A stretch of 10,895 nt of DNA from Cocleimonas sp. Lineage in GTDB: Bacteria > Pseudomonadota > Gammaproteobacteria > Thiotrichales > Thiotrichaceae. The stretch spans positions 1 through 10,895 of the forward strand of contig JAGLDQ010000221.1 in NCBI GenBank assembly GCA_023145535.1, in the 5' to 3' direction. Below, one piece after another: positions 1 through 8,128 of the stretch. Numbering within the stretch: position 1 is the first letter of the stretch; every line of letters starts with the position of its first letter. A model generated the notes under the pieces. It was not told where the DNA came from. It saw only the letters and a list, made by a program, of their open reading frames with translations, and searched no databases. The position numbers were made by a program, and so were the translations under genes.

Positions 1-470
1 CCAATATTGCCACCTGTTTGCGCCATTACCTGTGATTTTTTTGCCATTAACTGCAAAAGCGTTGTTACTGTTGTCTTACCATTCGAGCCAGTTATTGCAA
101 TTACTGGCGCTTTCACTTCACGCGCAAATAGCTCTATATCACCAATGACCTCAGCACCACTCTCTTTTGCCTGTTGGATCTCACTGGTTGCAACCGCTAC
201 ACCGGGGTTCACAATTAATTGCTTTGGCTGTACAAAGACCTTTGCTGAAAACCCTCCAAAATAAGAAGCGACTTGAGGGTACTCCTTTGCTAATTCATCT
301 TTTCCTGGTGGCATCAAGCGACTATCCGTTACTGCAAAATCTTTTTCCTTAGCAACCAAATAACGCACTACAGACAAACCTGTTGCACCCAAACCGACAA
401 CCAATGTATCCCACGTTGCTTGTGCTTGAGTGCTATGATTCATTGGTAGTTTGGATTGCATTTGCGTCAT
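1..470 (-). CDS. murD: UDP-N-acetylmuramoylalanine--D-glutamate ligase MurD, N-terminal part (cut by window edge)
   Basis: MurD is the cytoplasmic ATP-dependent ligase that adds D-glutamate to UDP-MurNAc-L-Ala. I translated 156 codons by hand; the frame runs off the left edge, so about two thirds of a typical ~440-residue MurD is missing. Visible are the N-terminal Rossmann-like GLGATG loop (residues 26-31), the NPGV segment (88-91) and the Mur-ligase P-loop GSNGKTT (128-134), followed by GGNI, as in other MurD proteins. The start is uncertain: ATG at 470 has only a weak AGAG upstream, and in-frame ATGs at 461 and 443 are alternatives. The last would place the GLG loop about as far from the N-terminus as in E. 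coli MurD. It lies 25 nt after mraY and is the eighth cluster gene in the window. The assignment to MurD rather than another Mur ligase rests on the N-terminal sequence and on gene order. Confidence 0.95.
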   Translation of the reverse strand, partial: MTQMQSKLPMNHSTQAQATWDTLVVGLGATGLSVVRYLVAKEKDFAVTDSRLMPPGKDELAKEYPQVASYFGGFSAKVFVQPKQLIVNPGVAVATSEIQQAKESGAEVIGDIELFAREVKAPVIAITGSNGKTTVTTLLQLMAKKSQVMAQTGGNI

Positions 471-495
471 CTGTCTCTAATCAATCTTAAGTAAA

Positions 496-1578
496 TTAAC
501 GAACTTTCAGGGTCGCTAAACCTATTAATACCAAAATAATCGTTATAATCCAAAAACGTACAATCACTTTTGGTTCAGCCCAACCTTTTAATTCAAAATG
601 ATGATGAATGGGTGCCATTCTAAAAATACGTCGTCCTGTCATTTTAAACGAAGCAACTTGCAAAATAACCGACACCGCCTCCATAACAAAAACCCCCCCC
701 ATAATGGCTAACACAATTTCTTGGCGTACAACAATAGCAATCACACCAAGCGCAGCACCTAATGCCAATGCACCTACATCCCCCATAAACACTTGTGCGG
801 GATAGGTGTTAAACCATAAAAACCCTAATCCCGCACCAAAAATAGTACCGCAAAATATAGTAATTTCGCCCACATCATGCACATAAGGTATCCCTAAATA
901 ACCTGAGAAAACGATATTTCCTGTTAAATAAGAAAACACACCCAATGCCGCTGCCACCATAATGGTTGGCATAATTGCCAGCCCATCTAAGCCATCCGTT
1001 AGATTCACGGCATTACTACTACCAACGATGACCAGATAGCTCCATGGAATAAACAACCATCCCATTTCCCAAAACCAGTCTTTAAAGACGGGGAAGTAAA
1101 GCGTTGTTTCTACGGCACTATTAGCCGTAATAAACAGTACGGTTGCCGCTATAAATGCCACTAACGATAAACTTAAATACTTCCACTTTGCCGACAGCCC
1201 TTTACTATTGCTGTATTTCAGCTTGATATAATCATCAATACCACCCACTAGGCCTGAACCTAATGTGACAAATAAAACAATCCAGATATAGTGATTGCTT
1301 AAGTCTCCCCATAGTAACGTTGAAACAGCGATAGCAAATAATATTAACGCCCCCCCCATTGTCGGTGTACCTGCTTTTACCAAATGTGACTGCGGCCCAT
1401 CATCACGAATACTTTGCCCAATTTTCAATGCGGTTAAACGCCGTATCATTAATGGCCCTAACGCCATTGAAATACCTAGCGCAGTTAATACTCCCATTAT
1501 CGAACGAAAGGTGATGTATTGAAAAACATTAAAAAAGCTATAAGAATCGGCAAGCAACTCAGCAAGTATCACTAACAT
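496..1578 (-). CDS. mraY: Phospho-N-acetylmuramoyl-pentapeptide-transferase MraY
   Basis: MraY is the integral inner-membrane enzyme that transfers phospho-MurNAc-pentapeptide from UDP to undecaprenyl phosphate, giving lipid I. At 360 residues it equals the E. coli length, and its N-terminus resembles that of E. coli. Family signatures are present: the Asp pair D115-D116 in GGIDDY, the NAVNLTDGLDGLA block (189-201), D267 in FMGDVGA, and the triple histidine H325-H327 in PIHHHFELKGW. Many hydrophobic stretches fit the usual ten-helix topology. The start overlaps the end of murF by 7 nt (stop at 1572-1574, ATG at 1578-1576) and is preceded by a strong GGAGG. An oddity is that two Gly-Gly pairs (75-76 and 294-295) are encoded as ATG-GGG-GGG-G, giving two separate G8 runs on the coding strand. 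Confidence 0.98.
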   Translation of the reverse strand: MLVILAELLADSYSFFNVFQYITFRSIMGVLTALGISMALGPLMIRRLTALKIGQSIRDDGPQSHLVKAGTPTMGGALILFAIAVSTLLWGDLSNHYIWIVLFVTLGSGLVGGIDDYIKLKYSNSKGLSAKWKYLSLSLVAFIAATVLFITANSAVETTLYFPVFKDWFWEMGWLFIPWSYLVIVGSSNAVNLTDGLDGLAIMPTIMVAAALGVFSYLTGNIVFSGYLGIPYVHDVGEITIFCGTIFGAGLGFLWFNTYPAQVFMGDVGALALGAALGVIAIVVRQEIVLAIMGGVFVMEAVSVILQVASFKMTGRRIFRMAPIHHHFELKGWAEPKVIVRFWIITIILVLIGLATLKVR

Positions 1579-2978
1579 AGAATAGCCTCCACCGAGTCAT
1601 TTTTATCATTCACTACTTTCAGCGGATTACTTTCATCACTTAATGCATCGACCACGCGCTCCATTCTCATTGATCTGGAGCCTTTTACTAAGACTGTCAC
1701 TACTTGTTTATTCCCCAATTGTTCGTGCTGTTTTATTTTTTCTTGTAAAGCGTTAAGCAAAAGCTCAAGAGTATCAAAATGAAAACCATTCTCTCCAAAT
1801 GATTCAGAGGCTGCCTGACTATATTTACCCAAGCAATAAAGCGCATCAATTCCTTTTGATTTGGCGTAAGCACCAATACTCTGATGAAATTGCAGCGCGT
1901 TATTCCCTAGCTCGGCCATATCTCCCAAGACAAATAGGCGCTTGCTCTCTCTTTCTGCTAGCACATCTATTGCTGCACGTGCTGAGTCAGGATTAGCATT
2001 ATAAGTATCATCGATGACTTCACTACCACTAACCCCTGTGATTAGCGCCAACCGTCCTTTTACTGCTTGCAAGCTCTCCAGACCTTGCTTAATGATCGTT
2101 AAATCCATTCCTACCGCTATTGCAGCTGCACTAGCCGCTAATGCATTCATTGCGTTATGACGACCCAAGAAGGCTAACTTTACGACTTGCTTTTCATCTG
2201 CAATTTGGATCAATAAACCCGCATTGATTAATTTACCCTTTACATCCGCATAATCATTCAATCCGAAAGTCATTGTTTTTCTATTTTCATTGCATGACAG
2301 CCAGTAATCCGCATATTGATCATCAGCATTAATCACGGCAATACCATCAGCACTCAAACCATTAAAAATCTCAGCCTTAGCACGTGAAACACCTTTTACA
2401 TCAACAAAACCCGCTAAGTGTGCTGCGCCAGCATTATTTAAAACGGCCACATCGGGCTGTGTCATATCACTTAAATAATCAATTTCACCAAAATGGTTAG
2501 CACCCATTTCAACAACGGCATAATCATACCGTTGACGCAGCCTTAACAACGTCAACGGCAAACCGATCTCATTATTTAAATTACCAAAAGTCGCCATCAC
2601 ATCGCCTTTACAGGACAAAATAGCGGCCAACATTTCTTTTACGGTTGTTTTGCCATTGCTACCAGTTAAACCAATCACAGGCTTGTTGAATTGCTGTCTA
2701 CAAGCTGCTGCAAAAATCCCTAAACTCTTTAACGTATCTTCAACAATAATTTGGGGCAGATCACAATTAATTTTTTGATGCACTAACGCAGCGGCTGCTT
2801 TATTTTCGATTGATTCGACAAAATTATGCGCATCAAAATTTTCACCCACTAAGGCGATAAATAGCTGATCATTCTGTATTGTTCTGGAGTCTGTAGAGAC
2901 TGAGTTTATTTGCCGATCCCCACCATGCAACTCTCCACCCACTATCTGCGCAATGTCTTCAAGCCCTAACCACGTCAT
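1572..2978 (-). CDS. murF: UDP-N-acetylmuramoyl-tripeptide--D-alanyl-D-alanine ligase MurF
   Basis: MurF is the cytoplasmic ATP-dependent ligase that joins D-Ala-D-Ala to UDP-MurNAc-tripeptide, the last soluble precursor step. The 468-residue product shows the three-domain Mur-ligase layout. The N-terminal substrate domain contains STDSR (28-32). The central ATPase has the P-loop GLTGSNGKTT (103-112), the GNLNNEIGLP segment (132-141) characteristic of MurF, VVEMGANHFGEI (155-166), and K201 in RAKAEIF as the likely carbamylated lysine. The C-terminal domain carries DDTYNANPDS (323-332), GDMAELG (352-358) and VKGSRSMRME (431-440). The start overlaps the murE stop as ATGA, with GGAG 8 nt upstream, so translational coupling is likely. 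A C-terminal tail of about 15 residues with charged D/N/K content ends in ILC, where the mraY start is nested. Nothing essential is missing. Confidence 0.98.
   Translation of the reverse strand: MTWLGLEDIAQIVGGELHGGDRQINSVSTDSRTIQNDQLFIALVGENFDAHNFVESIENKAAAALVHQKINCDLPQIIVEDTLKSLGIFAAACRQQFNKPVIGLTGSNGKTTVKEMLAAILSCKGDVMATFGNLNNEIGLPLTLLRLRQRYDYAVVEMGANHFGEIDYLSDMTQPDVAVLNNAGAAHLAGFVDVKGVSRAKAEIFNGLSADGIAVINADDQYADYWLSCNENRKTMTFGLNDYADVKGKLINAGLLIQIADEKQVVKLAFLGRHNAMNALAASAAAIAVGMDLTIIKQGLESLQAVKGRLALITGVSGSEVIDDTYNANPDSARAAIDVLAERESKRLFVLGDMAELGNNALQFHQSIGAYAKSKGIDALYCLGKYSQAASESFGENGFHFDTLELLLNALQEKIKQHEQLGNKQVVTVLVKGSRSMRMERVVDALSDESNPLKVVNDKNDSVEAILC
1586..1590 (-). promoter_or_regulatory. 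Shine-Dalgarno of mraY
   Basis: The minus strand reads GGAGG 7 nt before the mraY ATG. It lies inside the last codons of murF and supports the overlapping start at 1578. Confidence 0.8.
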
Positions 2979-4525
2979 GCAGCCAGCTCCTGCAAGGCTT
3001 CTGCCGCCTGCTGCCGATCATCAAACACTTCTGTTTTGTGAGCAAATATTTGCACCTGCTCATGTCCTTTACCTGCGATCAAGACAACATCACCTGCTTG
3101 CGCTTGCCGCATTGCATGGCGAATTGCTTTAGCACGATTATGCTCAATCACTATATTTTCAGCCCGCTCAAAACCCGTCATAATATCTTGTACAATGGAC
3201 TGTGGATTCTCAGTACGCGGATTATCATCGGTTACAATCACTACATCCGCATCTTGCTCGGCAATATTAGCCATTAATGGACGCTTGCCTTTATCTCGAT
3301 CACCACCACAACCAAACACGCAAAATATACGCTGCTGCGTATGACCACGTAATGCTTTTAAGACGGACGCTAAAGCACCCGGCGTATGTGCATAATCCAC
3401 TACGACCAACACATCAGCAGCATTAATTTTTTCCATACGACCTGGCACTGTTTTAACCTGATTTAAGGCATCCAAAGCATCCGTAAATTTCACATCTAAT
3501 GACAACATCGCCGCCAATGTTGCTAATAAATTACTAAGGTTAAACCAGCCTAAAACTGCTGTATTTAACACACCTTTCTGATCCGCATAAAATATCTGAG
3601 CCTCTATGCCTTCATTACCAAAATATGCATTTTGAGCCATGAGCTCTGCATCAATTTTAGTGTTTTCAGACTTTACTGCATAACGCAAAACAGTCTTGTT
3701 ATCGTCACGTTGATTGAGCGTCGTTACAATCTTTTGAGTAAAATCATCTTCATGGTTTAATACCACGGTATTAACCTCAGAACGCATAAACAATTTTTGC
3801 TTAGCCACTGCATAGTTTTCTACTGTGCCATGATAATCAAGATGATCCCGTGTCAAATTGGTCAACATAGCCACATCAAAATCAACACCATTAACACGCT
3901 CCTGATCTAAGGCATGCGATGAAACCTCCATCGCAATATATTCAACACCTTTACGGGCCAACTGATGCAACGTCTTATGCACCGTCAGCACATCGGGCGT
4001 TGTATGGGTTGCTTGTTGTAAATCATCAGGAAAACCTATACCAAGCGTTCCAATAACGGCGGCTTGATTGGCGGCTAATACATTCATAGCCTGTGCAAAA
4101 AAGTGAGTAACGGTTGTTTTACCATCAGTCCCTGTTACACCAATAATTTTTAAACCGTAGTTTGCTTTCACCTGCTGCTTATCATCGAGTATTTGATAAT
4201 AGCACCGCGCTATCTCACCTACCTGTTGTGCCAATCCTTCAACCTCAATAACGGGAATTGTTAACCCTGCCAATACTCCTGATTGATTTGGCACAAAGCC
4301 TGATTCACAAATAATAGCGACCGCCCCTTGTTGCTGTGCTTTAAGCGCATATTCCATGCCATGCGCCTGCGTACCATTTAAAGCAACAAATAACGTGCCT
4401 CGCTTGACTTCGCGGCTATCCAAAGTCAAACCGATGACAAGCAAGTCAGCAGAAACATCAGCCATAGCATCACGATCGACACCTTTTACCTTCTCTAATA
4501 AATAGCGTAAGGGATGCCTTATCAT
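2975..4525 (-). CDS. murE: UDP-N-acetylmuramoyl-L-alanyl-D-glutamate--2,6-diaminopimelate ligase MurE
   Basis: MurE adds the third stem-peptide residue to UDP-MurNAc-L-Ala-D-Glu in the cytoplasm. The 516-residue product has the N-terminal LDSREV block (35-40), the P-loop GVTGTDGKTT (129-138), HTTPD (174-178), AMEVSSHALDQ (198-208), TRDHLDYHG (225-233), and K242 in VAKQKLF as the probable carbamylated lysine. The C-terminal domain contains VVVDYAHTPGAL (374-385), VFGCGGDRDKGKRP (403-416) and DDNPR (433-437). The DNPR signature is the established marker for meso-diaminopimelate rather than lysine, so the cell wall is predicted to be the Gram-negative mDAP type. The P-loop has Asp where E. coli has Asn; I take this as a tolerated variant. 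Its ATG overlaps the ftsI stop by four bases and follows a near-perfect Shine-Dalgarno sequence. Confidence 0.98.
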   Translation of the reverse strand: MIRHPLRYLLEKVKGVDRDAMADVSADLLVIGLTLDSREVKRGTLFVALNGTQAHGMEYALKAQQQGAVAIICESGFVPNQSGVLAGLTIPVIEVEGLAQQVGEIARCYYQILDDKQQVKANYGLKIIGVTGTDGKTTVTHFFAQAMNVLAANQAAVIGTLGIGFPDDLQQATHTTPDVLTVHKTLHQLARKGVEYIAMEVSSHALDQERVNGVDFDVAMLTNLTRDHLDYHGTVENYAVAKQKLFMRSEVNTVVLNHEDDFTQKIVTTLNQRDDNKTVLRYAVKSENTKIDAELMAQNAYFGNEGIEAQIFYADQKGVLNTAVLGWFNLSNLLATLAAMLSLDVKFTDALDALNQVKTVPGRMEKINAADVLVVVDYAHTPGALASVLKALRGHTQQRIFCVFGCGGDRDKGKRPLMANIAEQDADVVIVTDDNPRTENPQSIVQDIMTGFERAENIVIEHNRAKAIRHAMRQAQAGDVVLIAGKGHEQVQIFAHKTEVFDDRQQAAEALQELAA

Positions 4526-6324
4526 GAAGCACCTCCTAGAGAATCACCACTACGCGCCTGTGCAGGCAGGTTATCAGGTGGAATATCCAATATTCTTAAT
4601 GCACTCGACATAACTTTAGAAAAAACAGGAGCCGCCAACCGACCTCCTGATGCTTTTGCAACTTGCGGCTCATTAATCATGACGGCCACAACAATACGCG
4701 GATCTGAAGCAGGTGCCATACCAATAAAACTAACTATTTTCTTGTTTTTACGATAACGTTTGTTAATAAATTTATAAGCTGTTCCTGTCTTGCCTGCGAC
4801 GTGATAGCCATCCACTTTTGCATTTTTTCCTGTTCCATTTTTACTCACAACAGAGGTAAGCATTCTTAGCACAGCCTTTGCATTTACTTCTTTCATAATG
4901 CGCTGCCCAACCGCCCCTTCACTTCTTTTATAAATCGTAGCAGGGTAAAGCACCCCGCCCGTTGCAAATACCGTATAAGCATGTGCCAACTGAAGTAAGC
5001 TGGCAGACATACCATAGCCATAACCCAGCGAAGCCCTATCTACTTTCACCCACTGGTCGTAATAAGATAACTTTCCTTCTGATTCATTAGGAAAACCTGC
5101 ACTTGGCCTTCTTCCAAAGCCAATCCGACTAAGAAACTTCCACTGCCCGCGCGCCTTCATTAACAAAGCAACTTTACTTGCCCCTACATTGCTTGATTTT
5201 GCCAAAATCCTATCCAGCGTCATTGAGCCATAGTTTATAGGGTCTCTAATTTTAGTCTTACCCATATGAAGGTAACCCGGCGAGGTATCTATCTGCACAT
5301 TTGGACCAATCACTCGCGCCTCTAAGGCCGCTGCTATCGTGAATGGCTTGATCGTAGAACCAGGTTCAAATGCATCCAACACTGCGCGGTTACGATAACG
5401 GGAAGGCTTTAGTTCTGAACGCACATTAGGATTAAACCCTGGCATATTCGCCATTGCCAATATCTCACCCGTATACGCATCAATCACAACAATGGAACCC
5501 GCCTTAGCATTTAATTGATACACCGTCCCTTTCAATTCTTTATACGCTTGAAACTGGAGACGCTTATCGATACTTAACGCAACATCCTGACCAGGCTTCA
5601 TTTCCTGTATTTGCTCAATATTTTCAATCAGACGACCACGCCCATCGCGTACAACACGCTTCTTTCCAGATTCACCTGCCAATATTTGATTTTTAGAACG
5701 CTCAATACCTTCAACGCCTTTGTCATCAATATTGGTAAAACCCACCACATGCGACAACGCCTCACCCATTGGGTAGAAGCGTCGATATTCGGAAGTACTG
5801 CTAAAGGAGGGTAAATTTAAGCTCGCTATATCTTCTGATATTTCTGGTGGTATCTGCCTTGCTATGTATAAAAAACGTCTTTTTTTATTTCGATGTATTT
5901 TTTCTACTAATTTAGCCCCGTCAAGCTTCAAGTACGCCGCTACCTTCTGCAAACCCACATCCACTTCATCTAAACGCGCTTTCGCAAGCAGTGCTTCATC
6001 CTCATTTTCGCTCGCGGTTCCTTTAATAAGCCCCGCACGAACAGAGAAGAGTTTTTGGGGGTTACACCAAACCGATTCAACAGGGGAGCTAATCGCCAAC
6101 GATTCATTATTACGATCAACAATCATACCCCGATAAGGTGGCACAGAAACAACCCGCATCTGTCTTTTATCTGCCTGTTTTTGCAGCCACTGTTGCTGAA
6201 AAACTTCTAGATAACCCGCTCTTAAAAGCAGCACACAAATAAGTGACAATAAGAAAATCAACAACGCAAAACGCCGCCCCCTGTAAACAGGAGGCAGCAT
6301 ATTTGATGCTCTTGCCTTTCTCAT
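4522..6324 (-). CDS. ftsI: Septal peptidoglycan transpeptidase FtsI (PBP3)
   Basis: FtsI is the class B penicillin-binding protein that crosslinks septal peptidoglycan in the divisome, working with FtsW and the FtsQLB complex. The 600-residue product (E. coli: 588) has a short basic cytoplasmic N-terminus, one membrane segment at about 18-36, and a periplasmic part. The pedestal domain includes PYRGMIVDRN (63-72) and RRFYPMGEALSHVVGF (181-196). The transpeptidase motifs are complete: S323-TIK in EPGSTIKPF (nucleophile Ser323, Lys326), S377-S-N379, and K512-T-G514 in GKTGTAYK. The C-terminal tail is Pro/Gly/Ser-rich. The start overlaps the ftsL stop as ATGA, with only a modest GGTGA/AAAGAA upstream, so reinitiation from ftsL probably drives its translation. 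It would be the target of PBP3-directed beta-lactams. Confidence 0.98.
   Translation of the reverse strand: MRKARASNMLPPVYRGRRFALLIFLLSLICVLLLRAGYLEVFQQQWLQKQADKRQMRVVSVPPYRGMIVDRNNESLAISSPVESVWCNPQKLFSVRAGLIKGTASENEDEALLAKARLDEVDVGLQKVAAYLKLDGAKLVEKIHRNKKRRFLYIARQIPPEISEDIASLNLPSFSSTSEYRRFYPMGEALSHVVGFTNIDDKGVEGIERSKNQILAGESGKKRVVRDGRGRLIENIEQIQEMKPGQDVALSIDKRLQFQAYKELKGTVYQLNAKAGSIVVIDAYTGEILAMANMPGFNPNVRSELKPSRYRNRAVLDAFEPGSTIKPFTIAAALEARVIGPNVQIDTSPGYLHMGKTKIRDPINYGSMTLDRILAKSSNVGASKVALLMKARGQWKFLSRIGFGRRPSAGFPNESEGKLSYYDQWVKVDRASLGYGYGMSASLLQLAHAYTVFATGGVLYPATIYKRSEGAVGQRIMKEVNAKAVLRMLTSVVSKNGTGKNAKVDGYHVAGKTGTAYKFINKRYRKNKKIVSFIGMAPASDPRIVVAVMINEPQVAKASGGRLAAPVFSKVMSSALRILDIPPDNLPAQARSGDSLGGAS
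4531..4536 (-). promoter_or_regulatory. Shine-Dalgarno of murE
   Basis: The minus strand reads GGAGGT 5 nt before the murE ATG, the strongest ribosome binding site in the cluster. It lies within the 3' end of ftsI and fixes the ATGA-overlap start at 4525. Confidence 0.85.
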
Positions 6325-6620
6325 TGTTCTTTCACCATTTTAATATTTTTAACTTTCGGTATTCGCATACCCAAATCTTCACGTGCTTTTCGCTCAACAT
6401 AAATCTCATTAAGCACCACACCTTGCTCTAATTTTAATCGACTCCATTGTGCAATCAAAATATTATGCTGTTTCGCTAATTTTTCGGATTGTACAAATAA
6501 GGTGCGCGATTGATGACGTTGCATAACAACAAAAATCGCCATTGCAATAACCGACAGGTACAACAAAACAAGCAAGATCACCTGCCATTTTGATGCATCC
6601 TTATCTTCGATAATGATCAC
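6321..6620 (-). CDS. ftsL: Cell division protein FtsL
   Basis: FtsL is a small bitopic inner-membrane protein that forms the FtsQLB subcomplex and helps activate septal synthesis by FtsW-FtsI. The 99-residue product has a short charged cytoplasmic end, one membrane helix at about 13-33, and a periplasmic coiled-coil-like region (about 37-75, e.g. QSEKLAKQHN). It ends with VERKAREDLGM, which matches the E. coli pattern VERIATEKLQM. It is shorter than E. coli FtsL (121), mainly at the N-terminus. The start is GTG, overlapping the rsmH stop as GTGA, with GGGAG 10 nt upstream. No upstream in-frame alternative looks better placed. The sequence is weakly conserved in general, so the call relies on topology, the C-terminal motif and the position between rsmH and ftsI. 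Confidence 0.93.
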   Translation of the reverse strand: MIIIEDKDASKWQVILLVLLYLSVIAMAIFVVMQRHQSRTLFVQSEKLAKQHNILIAQWSRLKLEQGVVLNEIYVERKAREDLGMRIPKVKNIKMVKEQ

Positions 6621-7597
6621 GCTATTTTTTCTCCCGTTCTCATAATTGCGCTACGAGAACGTGCATTAACTGCAATTTCTTGAACAGAGGCTTTAACAGG
6701 CTTACCGATAATTTCAAAAACAACCGCTGGCATTCCATTTTTCTTTTGCCATTCGTCTAGCTGCGAATCCATTATTGGCAAGCCACGCGGTAATTTTGCT
6801 CGAGTAGACTTATCTTTTAAAAAACGCTTAACCATACGATCCTCCAAAGAATGAAAGCTAATGATTACAATCCGTCCGTGTTGTGCAAGTGAATGTATTG
6901 ATCGCTGCAAACAACCTTCCAAATCATCTAGTTCTTTATTGATAAAAATACGAATTGCTTGAAAACTTTTTGTTGCTGGATTTTTGCCTTTTTTTTGCTT
7001 CGCCTTGGGTATTGCGCCCGCAATAATATTCGCCAAATGCAGCGTTGTTTCTATAGGGGATAACACTCTTTTTTTCACAATACTGCGTGCTATCCTGCGC
7101 GCAAACCGCTCTTCTCCAAACTGCCATAGCACATCTGCAATTTCTTTTTCTTCTGCTACATTGATCCATTCAGCCGCACTTTCTCCAACCTCTGGGTTCA
7201 TGCGCATATCCAGCTCACCATCACGCTGAAAACTAAAACCACGCGACGCATCATCTAATTGGGGAGATGAAACACCTAAATCCAACAATAAACCATCAGG
7301 CTTTCTGTTAATTTCCAACTGCTCTAGCGCACGAGGGAAGTCCTTAAACGAACCCTGCCAAACGACTACTCGTGCATCCTTTTTATATTTTTCTTTTGCA
7401 TAGGCTATTGCCTGAGGATCTTTATCGATCAACAAGAGGCATCCGCTTTTATTTAATCGTGATAAAATTAAGCTTGAGTGACCACCACGCCCAAAAGTCG
7501 CATCAATATAAAAACCATCATTTTTAACAGCCAAGGCATCGACTGCCTCTTTCAACAATACGGTTTCATGTTGAAATTCTGCCGCTGGATCATTCAT
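6617..7597 (-). CDS. rsmH: 16S rRNA (cytosine(1402)-N(4))-methyltransferase RsmH
   Basis: RsmH (formerly MraW) N4-methylates C1402 of 16S rRNA in the ribosomal P-site region, using S-adenosylmethionine. The 326-residue product shows the family blocks in order: HETVLLKEAVD (10-20), the SAM-binding glycine loop DATFGRGGHS (32-41), the acidic LLIDKDPQA (55-63), LLLDLGVSSPQLD (103-115), RGFSFQRDGELDMRM (119-133), TKSFQAIRIFINKEL (209-223) and the catalytic-domain signature SFHSLEDR (247-254). The helical insert domain lies between about 115 and 210. The start is ATG, 12 nt after the mraZ stop, preceded by a weak AAAGAG. The stop overlaps the ftsL GTG. Nothing in the protein departs from the family. 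Confidence 0.98.
   Translation of the reverse strand: MNDPAAEFQHETVLLKEAVDALAVKNDGFYIDATFGRGGHSSLILSRLNKSGCLLLIDKDPQAIAYAKEKYKKDARVVVWQGSFKDFPRALEQLEINRKPDGLLLDLGVSSPQLDDASRGFSFQRDGELDMRMNPEVGESAAEWINVAEEKEIADVLWQFGEERFARRIARSIVKKRVLSPIETTLHLANIIAGAIPKAKQKKGKNPATKSFQAIRIFINKELDDLEGCLQRSIHSLAQHGRIVIISFHSLEDRMVKRFLKDKSTRAKLPRGLPIMDSQLDEWQKKNGMPAVVFEIIGKPVKASVQEIAVNARSRSAIMRTGEKIA
6631..6635 (-). promoter_or_regulatory. Shine-Dalgarno supporting the GTG start of ftsL
   Basis: The minus strand reads GGGAG 10 nt before the GTG at 6620, inside the last codons of rsmH. The spacing is slightly long, which with the GTG codon suggests modest initiation of ftsL. Confidence 0.6.
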
Positions 7598-7609
7598 AGT
7601 TACTACTCT

Positions 7610-8065
7610 TTACAAAGATATTTGACTTAATACATCATCCGTTTCTAAATTGCCTTGAGCCTCAGCCAACCACTCATCTCTTTGCATATTCCATGTATCC
7701 ACACCCCACAGCTCAAACTTATTCGCCTGACCTATCAGTACAGATTTTTTTTGTAGGTTTGCATATTCACGCAAGGGTAGAGACAAACGCACACGACCTT
7801 GACTATCCAGCTCGACCTCAGAGGCATGACCTAAAACTAGTCGTTGCATGTTTCTTACACTGCGATTCATATTGGGCAACCCCATCAATACCTGCTCCAC
7901 TTTCAGCCATTGATCCATTGGGTATAGCAACAAACAACGATCGGTATGATCAACTGTAATCACCATCTCACCCGATGCATTGGCAGTAATTGAATCACGG
8001 TAACGCGCAGGGATAGCTACACGCCCTTTAACATCGATATTCAAATTAGAAATACCACGAAACAT
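7610..8065 (-). CDS. mraZ: Transcriptional regulator MraZ
   Basis: MraZ is the DNA-binding regulator at the head of dcw clusters; in E. coli it represses its own promoter. The 151-residue product contains two tandem SpoVT-AbrB-type repeats, at about residues 5-52 and 81-124. The first carries D11-VKGR15-VAIP and the second D87-SQGR91-VRLSLP, the DxxxR pattern expected to contact DNA in the ring-shaped oligomer. Length matches E. coli MraZ (152). The start MFRGISNLNID is the conserved family N-terminus, and AGGGA precedes it by about 9 nt. A block of three 10-bp repeats lies 31-55 nt upstream of the start, inside the predicted 5' leader, so autoregulation is likely (inference from position and family knowledge). 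Confidence 0.98.
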   Translation of the reverse strand: MFRGISNLNIDVKGRVAIPARYRDSITANASGEMVITVDHTDRCLLLYPMDQWLKVEQVLMGLPNMNRSVRNMQRLVLGHASEVELDSQGRVRLSLPLREYANLQKKSVLIGQANKFELWGVDTWNMQRDEWLAEAQGNLETDDVLSQISL

Positions 8066-8095
8066 CCGTCAAATTCCCTGCTTAGGAAAAGACAA

Positions 8096-8120
8096 ACCAC
8101 CTTTCCCCACCAATCACCAC
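8096..8120 (-). promoter_or_regulatory. Probable MraZ operator: three GTGG direct repeats, 10-bp period
   Basis: On the minus strand the repeats are GTGGTGATTG, GTGGGGAAAG and GTGGTTTGTC. GTGG starts exactly every 10 bases (8120, 8110, 8100), with fifth bases T, G, T. MraZ is known to bind tandem TGGGN-type or AAAGTGG-type repeats with 5-nt spacers, i.e. one per helical turn. The block begins at about +1 to +2 of the predicted transcription start and lies wholly in the mraZ leader, a position suited to repression. Confidence 0.8.
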
Positions 8121-8128
8121 TTTGATCA

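Noticed and set aside
7..352. Plus-strand open frames over murD
   Set aside because: They are antisense to a clear MurD reading frame with a Mur-ligase P-loop.
6936..7169. A 77-codon minus-strand frame within rsmH
   Set aside because: It is out of frame inside a fully conserved RsmH; low-complexity, no family resemblance.
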